64,000 bases of DNA from Rhodococcus coprophilus NBRC 100603. GTDB taxonomy: Bacteria > Actinomycetota > Actinomycetes > Mycobacteriales > Mycobacteriaceae. This document shows, piece by piece, positions 25,149 to 35,767 of this stretch. The notes below the pieces were generated by a model, which did not search any database, had not been told where the DNA came from, and saw only the letters and a program-made list of their open reading frames with translations. A program made the position numbers and the translations under genes. The stretch spans positions 124,001 to 188,000 of the forward strand of contig NZ_BDAM01000005.1 of the NCBI RefSeq assembly GCF_001895045.1. The letters are read 5' to 3'. Numbering within the stretch: the stretch's first letter is position 1; every line of letters starts with the position of its first letter.

Positions 25149-27905
25149 CCACCAGCGGAAGATCTCGTCGCAACCCCACACGATGAACGGCAGCGGGATG
25201 AGCAAAGTCAGCAACCAAAGATCCGGAACCTCGGTGCCGAAGACGGCCTGAAACGGTGGGATGGTCACGACCACTGCGGCGAAAAGGATCTCGAAGGCGA
25301 TTCCCCACAACAGCATTCGATTCGTCGTGAATCCGATCCGTGCAAGGGAGGTGCGACTGGCGCGAGCGGCCATGGCGGTACCGATCTGGCAGGCGACGAT
25401 TCCGAGAAATGTCATGGTCGTGGCCTGCCGCCAGGTGTCGTGCAACTCTCCGCTACCGACGTCGGCGCCGAAGGTCCAGCCACCATCCACGAGGGTGAGC
25501 AGGAACAGCCCCATCACCAGGACGGCTGAGACACCACCGAGCACGCCCCAGGCACGAGCCAGCATGACTCCCTCGATCACCGACTGCGAACGCGGCCGGG
25601 GCCGGCGTCGCATCAGGTCCGGTTCGGCCTTCTCACGTCCGAGCGCCAGCGCCGGGACGGTTTCGGTGCCGAGATCGATGGCGAGGATCTGCATGATGGT
25701 CAGCGGTAGGGGAATCCCGCCGCTGGTGAGTGCGTAGGCAAGGAAGGGCACGACCTCGGGGGTCGCATGCGCGAAGATGTAGACGATGAACTTGCGGACG
25801 TTGTCGTAGACCCGTCGGCCCGCTTCGATGGCGCCGACGATCGTGGCGAAGTTGTCGTCGACGAGGACCATCACCGCCGCCTCGCGTGCGACGTCCGTGC
25901 CCGATCGACCCATTGCCACGCCGATATCGGCTTGGCGCAGGGCCGGTGCGTCGTTGGCGCCGTCGCCGGTCATCGCGACGATCCGACCCGATTGCTCGAG
26001 CGCGTCGGCGATGCGTAGCTTCGTCTCCGGTGAGCTGCGGGCGAACACGATCTCGTCGTCACCGGCGAGCGCAGCGTCGAGTTCGCGGTCTGACATCGCG
26101 TCTGCTTTGTCTCCACCGATCACGCGCAGGCCGTTTTTTCCGATGTGCACGCTTTCGGCGATTCCTCGGGCGGTGAGCGCATGATCTCCGGTGACGACGA
26201 TCAGCCGGATCCCGGCTGAATGGCATCGGTCCACGGCGTCGGGGACCTCGGGGCGGGGCGGATCGATCATCGCGATGATGCCGAGCAACGTCGAGCCCTG
26301 TTCTGCCTGCCCACGGGTGAGGTTCTCCGTTGCCTCGGAGGGTGCCAGGGGGCGTTCGGCCAACGCCAGCAGCCGTCGACCCCGAGCCGCCCAGTCGTCG
26401 ACGACGGCTTCGATGGTGGCGCGATCCTCGTCCGTCAACGGTCTGGGTGTGGTCCCGTCGGCGATGTGTGTGCAGCGGGGAAAGACCTCTTCGGGTGCGC
26501 CTTTGGTGTGTACGACGACTGTGTTGCCGACGCGGTCGACCGTCGACATCCGCCGAAGGTCGGGAGCGAAGTGGAACTGGGCGAGTCTGTCCTTCTTGCT
26601 GCGGTGGGGGTCGATACCGAGTTTCGCCGCCGCCCGTAGCAGAGCGAGTTCGGTCGGATCGCCGATCCCGGTGTCCTCCGGTTTCGTACCGTCTTCCGGT
26701 TTCGTACCGTCGGGGGGTTTCGCGCCGGGAGGTTGCGCGAGTTCGGCGTTACTGCACCACACCGCCGCCGTCATCAGTTGTCCCGGCGCCGAGGTTGCCG
26801 CGGGAGGCATCGAGAGATCCTGGAAGTCCAGCACGCCCTCGTGTGTCCATGCCTGGGTGACGGTCATCCGGTTGCGCGTGAGTGTCCCGGTCTTGTCGGT
26901 GCAGATGACGCTCGTCGAGCCGAGCGTCTCGACCGCAGAGATCCGTTTGACGAGGGCGCCCTGCCGGGCGAGGAGCCGGACGCCTACAGCGAGCGCGAGA
27001 GTGATGGTCGGGAGCAGGCCCTCGGGAACGTTGGCGACGATGAGCCCGATCGCGAAGTTCAGCGAATCGGCAAGCGACAATCCGGCCAGCAGGGTGCCGA
27101 GGGGTATGAACGCGAGACCCAGCCCCACTGCCACGATGGCGATGAGGCGGGCGACCCTCCTCACCTGCTTCTCGAGCGGGCTCTCCTCATGCCCACCTCG
27201 TTGGGACAACGCCGCGATCCGGCCGAGTTCGGTGCTCATTCCGGTGGCGTACACCACCGCGGTGACTTCCCCGGTGACGCAGGTGGTGCCGCTGAATACG
27301 AGATCGCGCGCAAGGATCAACGGCACGTGACTGTCTCCGCTGTCGGTGCTCACCGGTACCGGAGTCGATTCCCCGGTCAGTGCGGAGGCGTCGATCTGTG
27401 CGGACCCGTCGAGCAGACGAGCGTCGGCGGAAACGCGATCACCCTCGGAGACGACGATGACGTCGCCGGGCACGAGTTCCCGCGCGTCGACTTCTGTTTC
27501 GTTCTCGTCGCGGATTACCCGGGCACGTTGGGGAAGGTAGGCGGCAAGTGCTTCGACGGCCTGTTCGGCGTGGCGTTCCTGTACGAACGCGAACGCGGCG
27601 TTGAGTCCGATGACCACGACGATCGCGATTGCCAGCGGCACCGAACCCGACAGTGCCGCAAGCGCGGCAGCGACCCACAGCAGCAGTGCGAGCGGATGAA
27701 GGAGTTGCCGGCTCAGGGCACGCCACCATCCTTCGCTGGAGCGGCGAACCAGTTCGTTGGGGCCGGACAGGCCGAGGCGCCGTTGTGCGTCGCGAGTGGA
27801 CAGACCGGTTCGGGCCGATCTCAGATCGCGTAGCAATCGGTCGAGTGCTTCGAGTGGATCGACGGGCGCAGCGTGATCGGTTTCGCCGCTCGCTGTCTCG
27901 CTCAT
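25131..27905 (-). CDS. P-type cation-translocating ATPase (P2 type, Ca2+/Na+,K+-like)
   Basis: 924 aa. The N-terminal cation_ATPase_N domain ends in [10 protein letters not shown]. Actuator motif is LTGES. Transmembrane helix 4 carries [10 protein letters not shown], the PEGL form of Ca2+ and Na+/K+ pumps rather than heavy-metal pumps. The phosphorylation motif CTDKTGTLT has Asp337. [22 protein letters not shown] marks the hinge. Ten membrane segments are predicted, with the C-terminal cation_ATPase_C domain. The nucleotide-binding domain has an insert with GTKPED repeats (see repeat). Similar in size and class to mycobacterial CtpF. The ion cannot be read from sequence. Confidence 0.92.
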   Translation of the reverse strand: MSETASGETDHAAPVDPLEALDRLLRDLRSARTGLSTRDAQRRLGLSGPNELVRRSSEGWWRALSRQLLHPLALLLWVAAALAALSGSVPLAIAIVVVIGLNAAFAFVQERHAEQAVEALAAYLPQRARVIRDENETEVDARELVPGDVIVVSEGDRVSADARLLDGSAQIDASALTGESTPVPVSTDSGDSHVPLILARDLVFSGTTCVTGEVTAVVYATGMSTELGRIAALSQRGGHEESPLEKQVRRVARLIAIVAVGLGLAFIPLGTLLAGLSLADSLNFAIGLIVANVPEGLLPTITLALAVGVRLLARQGALVKRISAVETLGSTSVICTDKTGTLTRNRMTVTQAWTHEGVLDFQDLSMPPAATSAPGQLMTAAVWCSNAELAQPPGAKPPDGTKPEDGTKPEDTGIGDPTELALLRAAAKLGIDPHRSKKDRLAQFHFAPDLRRMSTVDRVGNTVVVHTKGAPEEVFPRCTHIADGTTPRPLTDEDRATIEAVVDDWAARGRRLLALAERPLAPSEATENLTRGQAEQGSTLLGIIAMIDPPRPEVPDAVDRCHSAGIRLIVVTGDHALTARGIAESVHIGKNGLRVIGGDKADAMSDRELDAALAGDDEIVFARSSPETKLRIADALEQSGRIVAMTGDGANDAPALRQADIGVAMGRSGTDVAREAAVMVLVDDNFATIVGAIEAGRRVYDNVRKFIVYIFAHATPEVVPFLAYALTSGGIPLPLTIMQILAIDLGTETVPALALGREKAEPDLMRRRPRPRSQSVIEGVMLARAWGVLGGVSAVLVMGLFLLTLVDGGWTFGADVGSGELHDTWRQATTMTFLGIVACQIGTAMAARASRTSLARIGFTTNRMLLWGIAFEILFAAVVVTIPPFQAVFGTEVPDLWLLTLLIPLPFIVWGCDEIFRWWLRTHD
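26674..26727. repeat. 18-bp tandem repeat inside the P-type ATPase gene
   Basis: Two almost identical 18-bp units (26674-26691 and 26692-26709, core CTCCGGTTTCGTACCG versus TTCCGGTTTCGTACCG) are followed by a degenerate third (26710-26727). On the coding strand they encode GTKPED twice and a decayed PPDGTK-like copy. In-frame expansion or contraction would keep the reading frame. Confidence 0.85.
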
Positions 27906-28089
27906 GTGGTCTCATCCCTGCGGCGCCGCACCGTCGCATTGCCATGGGCGGTTGTGCAATTCGGAACAGGGCTCTGCTCGAAGTGTCCTCCTGCGACGGT
28001 TCGGGCGTCGTCGAACTCGACGGATTGATTCGGGTCGGCAGCCACCTGTTGCAGGGCTGACGGAGGTGAAAGGACCGGGCGCGCCGACG

Positions 28090-28623
28090 TCAGCGGCGAC
28101 TCTGGGTGATGTCGCGACCGATGCCTTCGGCCCAGGCGTCGATGTCGCGCCAATCCCTGGCATCGCCGTATCTGCCTCCCATCAGGCGAAAGACGACCCG
28201 TCCGAATCCGGGCCAGTCGCCGGGGGCGATCGAGCCGGCGAAGAAGCGGTGATCACGAACCTCGGCGAGCGTCCGCAACTTCTGTATCGCATCCGGTTCG
28301 GGCATCGCGCGGCGCAGATATCGCGCCACCCGCGGCGAGAGGATCGAACTGGTTGCGCCTACCGAACACACCGAGTATGCCCAGGTCGCCCGGCCGCTCG
28401 GGGTGGTCCCGAGCCGGGTGATCGCGTCGACGGCTCCGGGGAGCCACTGGCCGTTGTGAACGGCGCTGCCGAGCACGAGGGTGTCGTACTCCTGTACCGA
28501 GTCCACCTCGCTCAACACCAGTAGATCGACCTCGACCCCGCTTGTGGTGAGCGAGGCAGCGATCCGTTCGGCGATCCCGCGGGTGGATCCTTTCGCGGTG
28601 GCGTATCCGACCAACGTTTTCAT
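28090..28623 (-). CDS. Flavodoxin-domain protein (HemG/flavodoxin-like)
   Basis: 177 aa. The FMN phosphate loop is YATAKGSTRGIAERIAASL at the N-terminus; LVLGSAVHNGQWLPGA is the second FMN-binding region. The arrangement matches flavodoxin-domain proteins of the HemG (protoporphyrinogen oxidase) type, in which the segment after the second loop carries a redox-partner region. ATG 28623 (MKTLVGYA) with AGAGGA upstream is chosen over a longer frame. It lies between the P-type ATPase and an unknown gene; the neighbourhood resembles stress/low-oxygen gene sets of related bacteria. Confidence 0.82.
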   Translation of the reverse strand: MKTLVGYATAKGSTRGIAERIAASLTTSGVEVDLLVLSEVDSVQEYDTLVLGSAVHNGQWLPGAVDAITRLGTTPSGRATWAYSVCSVGATSSILSPRVARYLRRAMPEPDAIQKLRTLAEVRDHRFFAGSIAPGDWPGFGRVVFRLMGGRYGDARDWRDIDAWAEGIGRDITQSRR

Positions 28624-28816
28624 GGTGGTCCTCTGTGGGGCGTCGGCGTAGGTCGCGGGGGATCGGGGCAGGACCTGCGTTTCCACGGTATCGACCGGCG
28701 CCTGTCACCGCTCGCCTGTTGCACCGGTCCCGCTTTTCTGGGATAGTTCCAGTATTGGTGTCGTTACAGATAGTACCGGCTGGTTTGCGGCCGTAAGTAC
28801 CGAAGGAGAGATTCGC

Positions 28817-29209
28817 ATGTTCAGCGCCGAGCGATCCCGCACGGTCGCGCTTCCGCCGCTGGTTCTCGGTGGGCTGCGACCGCTCTATCGGCAGATGGCA
28901 CACAACCATGTGCATTCCGCGTCGTTCGAATACCTCGCCGCAGGCGCGGCGGTGAATGCTTGTGTGATCGTGGGTGCGCACGGCCCGGAGCTGAAGTTGA
29001 GTGTCCCGGACCGCGACCTCGACATCACCTTCACGATGTCGACGCACTTCCGCGTCGTACCGGCCATGACGGCCGAGACGTATCGAGCCCTGTGCGACAT
29101 TGCCGCCCCGGGCGACGAACCGTCGTCCGAGATCGTCGTCGGCTTTCTTCGCAGAATCGTCGCCCGGGCGCCCGCAGTGCTCTCGCGCACACACGCCTGC
29201 GCGGCCTGA
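28817..29209 (+). CDS. Hypothetical protein, unrecognised
   Basis: 130 aa. No family recognised. There is no clear signal peptide or membrane helix. It is His-rich near residues 27-34 (MAHNHVHS) and ends HACAA. The central part (residues 40-80) has alternating hydrophobic residues suggestive of beta strands. ATG 28817 has AAGGAGA 8 nt upstream, so translation is well supported. It is divergent from the flavodoxin gene across 193 nt and ends in a strong shared terminator. The two AGTACCG copies at 28772 and 28796 in its upstream region may be regulatory. Confidence 0.65.
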   Translation: MFSAERSRTVALPPLVLGGLRPLYRQMAHNHVHSASFEYLAAGAAVNACVIVGAHGPELKLSVPDRDLDITFTMSTHFRVVPAMTAETYRALCDIAAPGDEPSSEIVVGFLRRIVARAPAVLSRTHACAA

Positions 29210-29224
29210 GAATCGTACAGACGA

Positions 29225-29261
29225 GTTCGGCCCCGATGGACAAATTCCATCGGGGCCGAAC
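29225..29261. terminator. Bidirectional intrinsic terminator
   Basis: A 15-bp perfect stem (left arm 29225-29239, right arm 29247-29261; ends GTTCGG/CCGAAC) with a 7-nt loop ACAAATT. It lies between the convergent ends of the unknown gene (29209) and fumarase (29281). It has no long U-tract, as is common for actinobacterial terminators. Confidence 0.8.
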
Positions 29262-29280
29262 CATGCTGTGTGCCTGCGGG

Positions 29281-30978
<1,698 letters not shown>

Positions 30979-31057
30979 TGTTTCTCCTGGAAGAGGGGGT
31001 GGTGTTCCGAAGACAGATTAGTCGTGCAGAATCGGCCCCCCGACGACGGGGCGTGTG

Positions 31058-31074
31058 ACGAAGGAGTCCTTCGT
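31058..31074. promoter_or_regulatory. 17-nt palindrome upstream of CPBP gene
   Basis: ACGAAGGA-G-TCCTTCGT, with perfect 8-bp arms around one base. It lies in the 253-nt divergent region between fumarase (minus) and the CPBP protease gene (plus). Candidate repressor site for either gene. Confidence 0.4.
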
Positions 31075-31189
31075 GAAGGGTGTGACCCACGTCTCCGGCG
31101 CGGGAGGACGTCTCGAGATGGAAACCACGCCGTGGTTGGTCGGGCACCCGAGGGTGATGCGCATCATGCAGTCGGGCGCGCAAATTCCT

Positions 31190-31195
31190 TACAAT
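31190..31195 (+). promoter_or_regulatory. -10 element of the CPBP protease gene
   Basis: TACAAT in a locally AT-rich stretch, about 37 nt before GTG 31232. The implied transcription start near 31202 would leave a short leader containing GAAAGAAG, which supports the GTG start. No clear -35 is seen. Confidence 0.4.
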
Positions 31196-31231
31196 GGTAT
31201 GGATGCACGGAAAAATCGGAAAGAAGACTGC

Positions 31232-31978
31232 GTGAGCGTCCAAGCCCTTCAATTGCCCTTTTTGGCCTGGTTGTCCCGATTTCGCGCGTGGGTGGACGTC
31301 GCAGTTGTCGTAACCGTCCTGGTCGCTACGAACCTGGTGGCGCACTTTACGACCGTATGGGCATCGATCGCCACAGTTCCCATTTCCGCCGCGATCCTCG
31401 TCGTCCTGATGCGTCGCCGGGGAATGCGCTGGTCCGAACTCGGTCTGTCGCCGCGGCACTGGAAACGAGGCACGCTCTATTCGCTCGCCGCGGTCGGCCT
31501 GGTTCTCACCGTTGTCGCGATCGGCATCGCGCTTCCGTTCACCCGTCAGTTCTTTCTCTCCGAACGCTACGCAACCATCTCGGGCGCGCTCGTCGCTTCG
31601 ATGATCATCATCCCCCTGCAAACCGTGATCCCCGAAGAACTCGCTTTCCGCGGCGTCCTTCACGGCACTCTCGAACGTGCGTGGGGTGCGCGCGGGGTCT
31701 TTGCAGCGGGGTCGCTGCTGTTCGGCCTGTGGCATGTCGCATCGTCCCTCGGCCTCACCTCGGGTAACGCCGGTCTGGCCGCCGTTTTCGGTACCGGACT
31801 CTGGGGACAGGTCGCCGGTGTCGTCGGCGCGGTGGTCGCGACCGCCGCTGCGGGCCTCGTGTTCACCTGGCTCCGCTTGCGCAGCGGAAGTATTCTCGCG
31901 CCGATCGCGCTGCACTGGTCGCTCAACGGCGCAGGGGCTCTTGCCGCCGCCCTCGTCTGGCAGATCTCCCTCGGCTGA
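31232..31978 (+). CDS. CPBP-family intramembrane metalloprotease (Abi/CAAX type)
   Basis: 248 aa with seven to eight hydrophobic segments. The CPBP motifs are visible: EELAFRG (two Glu and Arg), FGLWHVASS (His) and HWSLN near the C-terminus (His, Asn). These form the metal-free-looking glutamic/metal protease site of the Rce1-like fold. GTG 31232 is chosen because of the promoter position and a GAAAGAAG leader; ATG 31199 is an alternative. Function in peptide processing, bacteriocin immunity or signalling is unknown. Confidence 0.85.
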   Translation: MSVQALQLPFLAWLSRFRAWVDVAVVVTVLVATNLVAHFTTVWASIATVPISAAILVVLMRRRGMRWSELGLSPRHWKRGTLYSLAAVGLVLTVVAIGIALPFTRQFFLSERYATISGALVASMIIIPLQTVIPEELAFRGVLHGTLERAWGARGVFAAGSLLFGLWHVASSLGLTSGNAGLAAVFGTGLWGQVAGVVGAVVATAAAGLVFTWLRLRSGSILAPIALHWSLNGAGALAAALVWQISLG

Positions 31979-32050
31979 CAGACGGATTCGCTCCGGCAGG
32001 CCGGCCTGTTCGGCTCCGAAGTCCGGATTTGTGCGACCGCCCCGGCTAGC

Positions 32051-32266
32051 TCAGTCTTCCGGGTTCTCGATCCAGGAGCCGTAGGGCGGAGGCCCGTCGC
32101 TCTGGATCTGAAGGCCGAAATTCGGAGAGTGCTTCCATACGTATCCCGGCAGGACATGCTCTTCCGAAGTCGCGTTGTTCATGATCACGATGTCCCCGGT
32201 GGCACGCTGCTCGAGAGCGAAACCGTCGTCGCGTCCGTCGACGACCCACCATTTCGAAGCGCTCAT
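32051..32266 (-). CDS. Small conserved-looking protein, unknown function
   Basis: 71 aa from ATG 32266, which has AAAGG about 9 nt upstream. Trp-rich (SKWWVVDG, GYVWKHSP, YGSWIENPED). No membrane segment and no known motif. The sequence suggests a small beta-rich cytoplasmic domain. It lies between the CPBP gene (convergent, 72 nt) and the MmyB-type regulator (same strand, 96 nt upstream). No family recognised. Confidence 0.6.
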   Translation of the reverse strand: MSASKWWVVDGRDDGFALEQRATGDIVIMNNATSEEHVLPGYVWKHSPNFGLQIQSDGPPPYGSWIENPED

Positions 32267-32362
32267 GACTACAGCCTTTCGGATCTGCTCGAACACAGTT
32301 TCCGTGCCAACCGTAGCGCGGACGACACCCGGACAACACCGCTTCGAGGCGTTCGAGACGGG

Positions 32363-33142
32363 TCACGACCCATGCAGCGCCGCGGCCGTGGAGGCATCCG
32401 CAGGGTAGAAAGCTTCGATCGCCAATTCCGAGACCGTGACATCGAGCGGAGTCCCGAACAGCGTGGTCGTGCTCAGGAACGACAACTCGTCGTCCCCGAG
32501 GCGCAAGCGGAGTGGCACGACCAGCGAATGCGGTGCCGTCGTCGTCACGGGGTCGTCGCACGGATACTGCTCGAGTTCGTCGTGCAGGCGCGACAGCACC
32601 GGGTCGCCGGTCGCCCCGATCTGGTGACGTAACCGCTCCAGCAGGTGCGCGCGCCACTGTCCGAGATTGAGGATGCGCGGTGCGAGCCCCCGCGGGTGGA
32701 GGGTCAGGCGCAGTACGTTGACGGGTGGTTCGAGCAGATCCGGATCACAATCCGCAACCATCGACACGATGGCGTCGTTCGCGTCGATCATCGTCCAGTG
32801 ACGGTCGACGACCAGGGCGGGAAACGGCTGGTGCAGTTCCAGGATCCGGGCGATCGCATCGGATACGGCCGCCAGCGGCACCTCGCCGAGCCGGTGCTCC
32901 GGATACGCCGGCGCGAGGCCCGCGGCGAGCAAGATCGAATTGCGTTCTCGCAGGGGGATCTCCAGGTGTTCGCTCAGCCTCAGCACGACATCTCGGGACG
33001 GCTGCGACCGTCCCGTCTCGACGAAGCTGATGTGCCGGGACGAGATACCTGCTCGATGGGCGAGAGCGAGCTGACTCAGCCCTCGGCGCTCCCGCCAGGT
33101 GCGCAACAACGTACCGGGCCGGATCGACTCCACGACCGTCAT
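32363..33142 (-). CDS. XRE-family regulator with MmyB-like ligand-binding domain
   Basis: 259 aa. The N-terminal helix-turn-helix is LLRTWRERRGLSQLALAHRAGISSRHISFVETGRSQPSRD, the typical opening of this family. The C-terminal MmyB-LBD (PAS-like, reported to bind fatty acids in some members) includes ALVVDRHWTMIDANDAIV and NVLRLTLHPRGLAPRILNLGQWRAHLLERL. ATG 33142 is chosen; ATG 33178 would overlap the palindrome at 33177-33193. Family members usually repress a divergent oxidoreductase or small-enzyme gene; here the divergent gene encodes a DUF1330 protein. Confidence 0.88.
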   Translation of the reverse strand: MTVVESIRPGTLLRTWRERRGLSQLALAHRAGISSRHISFVETGRSQPSRDVVLRLSEHLEIPLRERNSILLAAGLAPAYPEHRLGEVPLAAVSDAIARILELHQPFPALVVDRHWTMIDANDAIVSMVADCDPDLLEPPVNVLRLTLHPRGLAPRILNLGQWRAHLLERLRHQIGATGDPVLSRLHDELEQYPCDDPVTTTAPHSLVVPLRLRLGDDELSFLSTTTLFGTPLDVTVSELAIEAFYPADASTAAALHGS

Positions 33143-33176
33143 GCATTCGACGATAAGGCCCGCGGGAACGACAGCC

Positions 33177-33193
33177 ATTACCTCGCGGGTAAT
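33177..33193. promoter_or_regulatory. Candidate operator between MmyB-type regulator and DUF1330 gene
   Basis: ATTACC-TCGCG-GGTAAT, perfect 6-bp arms with a 5-bp spacer. It is centred in the 85-nt divergent region and lies 34 nt before each start. The likely binding site of the adjacent regulator, controlling both genes. Confidence 0.6.
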
Positions 33194-33227
33194 CGCTCTA
33201 TTCCATTTCTCGCGGCAAGCTCGAGGC

Positions 33228-33578
33228 ATGACCGCATACGCCGTAGCCCACCTCCACAGCGTCGAGTTCGGAGACGCCATCGCCGAATACCTGACGAAGA
33301 TCGACGACACCCTCCGCGCATACGGCGGGCGGTTCCTCGTCCACGGAACCGATCCGCAGGTGCTCGAGGGCGAATGGCCCGGCCATCTCGTGCTCATCGA
33401 ATTTCCCGACCTCGAGGAGGCACGGGCGTGGTACGACTCGCCGGCGTACCGGGCGATCCTGCCGCTCAGGACCGAGAACTCGGACGGTTCAGCGATTCTC
33501 GTCGAGGGAACTCCGCCCGGGTATCGGGCCTTGGACTACCTCCACAAGGTCACCGGGCGGGTGAAGTCGGAGCAGTGA
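33228..33578 (+). CDS. DUF1330 family protein
   Basis: 116 aa, ferredoxin-like alpha/beta fold typical of the DUF1330/dimeric-barrel family: AYAVAHLHSVEFGDAIAEYLTKIDDTLRAYGGRFLVHG, then VLIEFPDLEEARAWYDSPAYRAILPLR. The last stretch is the family hallmark. Enzymatic function unknown. ATG 33228 follows TCGAGG. Divergent from the MmyB-type regulator, which probably represses it. The 3' end overlaps the mug gene by 29 nt. Confidence 0.85.
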   Translation: MTAYAVAHLHSVEFGDAIAEYLTKIDDTLRAYGGRFLVHGTDPQVLEGEWPGHLVLIEFPDLEEARAWYDSPAYRAILPLRTENSDGSAILVEGTPPGYRALDYLHKVTGRVKSEQ

Positions 33579-34137
33579 GAATCCCCGCCGCCCGAGCAGG
33601 TTCCGCGTAGGCCGCGGCCAGCGACTCCACGGTCTCGTGGGCGTTGAGACCGCTCGGGTTGGGCACCACCCAGAGGGGAGTCCCGTCGAGTGTCTCGTCC
33701 TGAAGACCCGGACGCGCCTTTCGTTTCCCGAACGCCGCGCGGTACGCCGTGATCCCGGCGACCGCGACGACCAGCGGCCGAAACTCCGCCACCACCGACG
33801 CCAGCCGTTCGGAACCCGCGCGCAGTTCTTCCGGGGTGAGTTCGTCGGCCCGGGCGGTGGCACGGGGCGCGAGGTTGGTGATGCCCACACCTCTTTCGAC
33901 GAGATGGGCGCGATCGGCCTCGCTCATTCCGTCCGACGGAGCGATCGGGTGCGTGATGATCCCGGCACGAAACAGCGCGGGGTAGAAGCGATTTCCGGGT
34001 CGGGCGAAGTGCGCTCCCGTCGCCGCGGTCCAGAGACCGGGATTGATACCGACGAACAGTAAGCGGCACCCGGGTCCGACGAGGTCGGGAACAACGGCGT
34101 CACGGAATGATTCGAGTTCGGCGCGTGTGAAGCCCAT
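33550..34137 (-). CDS. mug: G/U mismatch-specific DNA glycosylase (Mug/TDG)
   Basis: 195 aa. It removes uracil or ethenocytosine opposite guanine. The active-site region FVGINPGLWTAATGAHFARPGNRFYPAL contains GINPG with the catalytic Asn. The second motif NPSGLNAH matches the Mug intercalation loop. Normal length. Downstream of, and on the same strand as, the carotenoid oxygenase gene (26 nt gap). A second DNA uracil repair enzyme, UdgB, is encoded at 48761. Confidence 0.92.
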   Translation of the reverse strand: MGFTRAELESFRDAVVPDLVGPGCRLLFVGINPGLWTAATGAHFARPGNRFYPALFRAGIITHPIAPSDGMSEADRAHLVERGVGITNLAPRATARADELTPEELRAGSERLASVVAEFRPLVVAVAGITAYRAAFGKRKARPGLQDETLDGTPLWVVPNPSGLNAHETVESLAAAYAEPARAAGILTAPTSPAR

Positions 34138-34163
34138 CCACTCACACTATGCAACGGGTGTAC

Positions 34164-35552
34164 TCACGCCGACGGCAGCCACGCCCCGTGCAGACCCGCC
34201 GGGACCCGGATCGGTAACCGTACCCGCGCAACCGGTCCGGCCCCCGGGTCGACTTCGGGGAACACCAGGAACCAACTCGTGAGATCGGTGAAGTCGGTTG
34301 CGATCGAGCCCCAGTACCCTGCGCCGGACGTGCTCGTGAGGTAGGCCGGTTCGCCGGGCGACAGAGTGCCGTCGCACCACACCGTGTCGGCGCCGGTTTC
34401 CACGTCGAACCAGAAGAGGGCGTCGGCCGAGCCCGACGGGAGTCGCCGCGACCCGCTGCGGCCCAGTGTGGCGACGACACGATGCCGCCCGGTCGACCGG
34501 CGGTCGTCGATGCGGGGGAACTCGATGTCGCGTTCGTGGAGTGTCGTGCGGGTGACGCCGCGGGACCCGATGGTCGCGCGCCGCAACAGCGACGGGTTGG
34601 GGCCGGCGTGCGCGGTCAACGCGCCGGGATACCGCCATTCGACGTAGTCCAGGGCCACGTCCCCGCCGGGCAGGTCGAAGGCATTGGCGGTGTGCCACAT
34701 CCAGAAGGCGTCGGTGGTGAACCATCGCACGGCACCACCGTCGCGGGGGACGAGCGCGATCTGCACGCCGAGTTCGGGTCGCCACTCCAGTGGTGATCCG
34801 CCGTCGAAGATCTTCCCGAGATCGAACACCATCGGGGCCAGGACCAGCACGATGTACGTTCCGGTCAGCGCCATGTCGTGCACCATCAGAGGGCGATCCG
34901 CACCCTCGACGGGCGTGGCCGCGCGGGTGACCGCGCCGTCCGGGCCGAACACCGACCACGTCAGGTACGGCGGATCGAGCATGTAGCAGAACGCGACCAT
35001 TTCGCCGGTGCGCGGGTCGATCTTGGGGTGAGCGGTCAGACCGACCGGCAACGTGCCGCCGAACGTCTCCCGCCCGAGGGTCTCGAGGTCCGTGCCGAGG
35101 GCGTACGGCGGTGCCGCTTCGGCCAGCGCGAGCGTCCGGCCGCCGTGGCGGACGATGTTGATGTCGGGAAGTTCGCGCATGGTGTTCGCGAGATCGGGTC
35201 CGACCTCGTCGGCGGCCGGGAAATACGGATCGGTGATACCGGCCCACAGGGCCCGCCCCGCCTTCTCTTCGGCCACGACCTGCGGGGTACGCACGAAACG
35301 GTTCGTATAGCGCGCTGTACCCGCGGACAGTTCGATCCGATGCACCATCCCGTCGCCGTCGATCGGGTAGACGTAGTGCCCGATGGGATCGAACCGAGGG
35401 TTCGGTCCGTTGCGAAGGTAGCTGCCTTCCAGACCGTCGGGCAGTTCCCCCACGACGTCGAGCCCCCGAACATCCACCTCCTCCCGCTGGGGCGCGAACA
35501 TGCCGCACAGGTGTGAGTGGTGGGCCATGTCCACCGGGGCGGGACGGTTCAT
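34164..35552 (-). CDS. Carotenoid oxygenase (RPE65/apocarotenoid cleavage family)
   Basis: 462 aa. The four iron-binding histidines of the seven-bladed propeller are visible: His175 (LTAHPK), His225 (MVHDMALT), His287 (FWMWHTANA) and His455 (GLHGAW). The N-terminal GLEGSYLRNGPNPRFDP is the standard opening. The enzyme cleaves a carotenoid, apocarotenoid or stilbene-like double bond; the substrate cannot be read. No carotenoid biosynthesis genes are in the window. ATG 35552. Confidence 0.92.
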   Translation of the reverse strand: MNRPAPVDMAHHSHLCGMFAPQREEVDVRGLDVVGELPDGLEGSYLRNGPNPRFDPIGHYVYPIDGDGMVHRIELSAGTARYTNRFVRTPQVVAEEKAGRALWAGITDPYFPAADEVGPDLANTMRELPDINIVRHGGRTLALAEAAPPYALGTDLETLGRETFGGTLPVGLTAHPKIDPRTGEMVAFCYMLDPPYLTWSVFGPDGAVTRAATPVEGADRPLMVHDMALTGTYIVLVLAPMVFDLGKIFDGGSPLEWRPELGVQIALVPRDGGAVRWFTTDAFWMWHTANAFDLPGGDVALDYVEWRYPGALTAHAGPNPSLLRRATIGSRGVTRTTLHERDIEFPRIDDRRSTGRHRVVATLGRSGSRRLPSGSADALFWFDVETGADTVWCDGTLSPGEPAYLTSTSGAGYWGSIATDFTDLTSWFLVFPEVDPGAGPVARVRLPIRVPAGLHGAWLPSA

Positions 35553-35704
35553 GAGATCACCTCACGCGGGGTGGGCCGGTGCGAACGGACGGTGTCCCCG
35601 TCTCGCATGGTAGGTCGATGGCACGCGCGGGGCGGCCGCTTTGCCGGCCCCCTGCTGTCTGGGCCGGTGGAGAGCGCGGCCACCGGGGCCTGTGCAGCAT
35701 CGGC

Positions 35705-35710
35705 TAGGGT
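35705..35710 (+). promoter_or_regulatory. -10 element of the Mrr-like gene
   Basis: TAGGGT in the context GGCTAGGGTATTTT, a common actinobacterial SigA -10. It lies about 58 nt before GTG 35768. No consensus -35. Confidence 0.45.
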
Positions 35711-35767
35711 ATTTTCCGACGTCCAGGACCGAAGCGCGGCCGCGTGGCCGCAACGTTAGGGGAAGGT

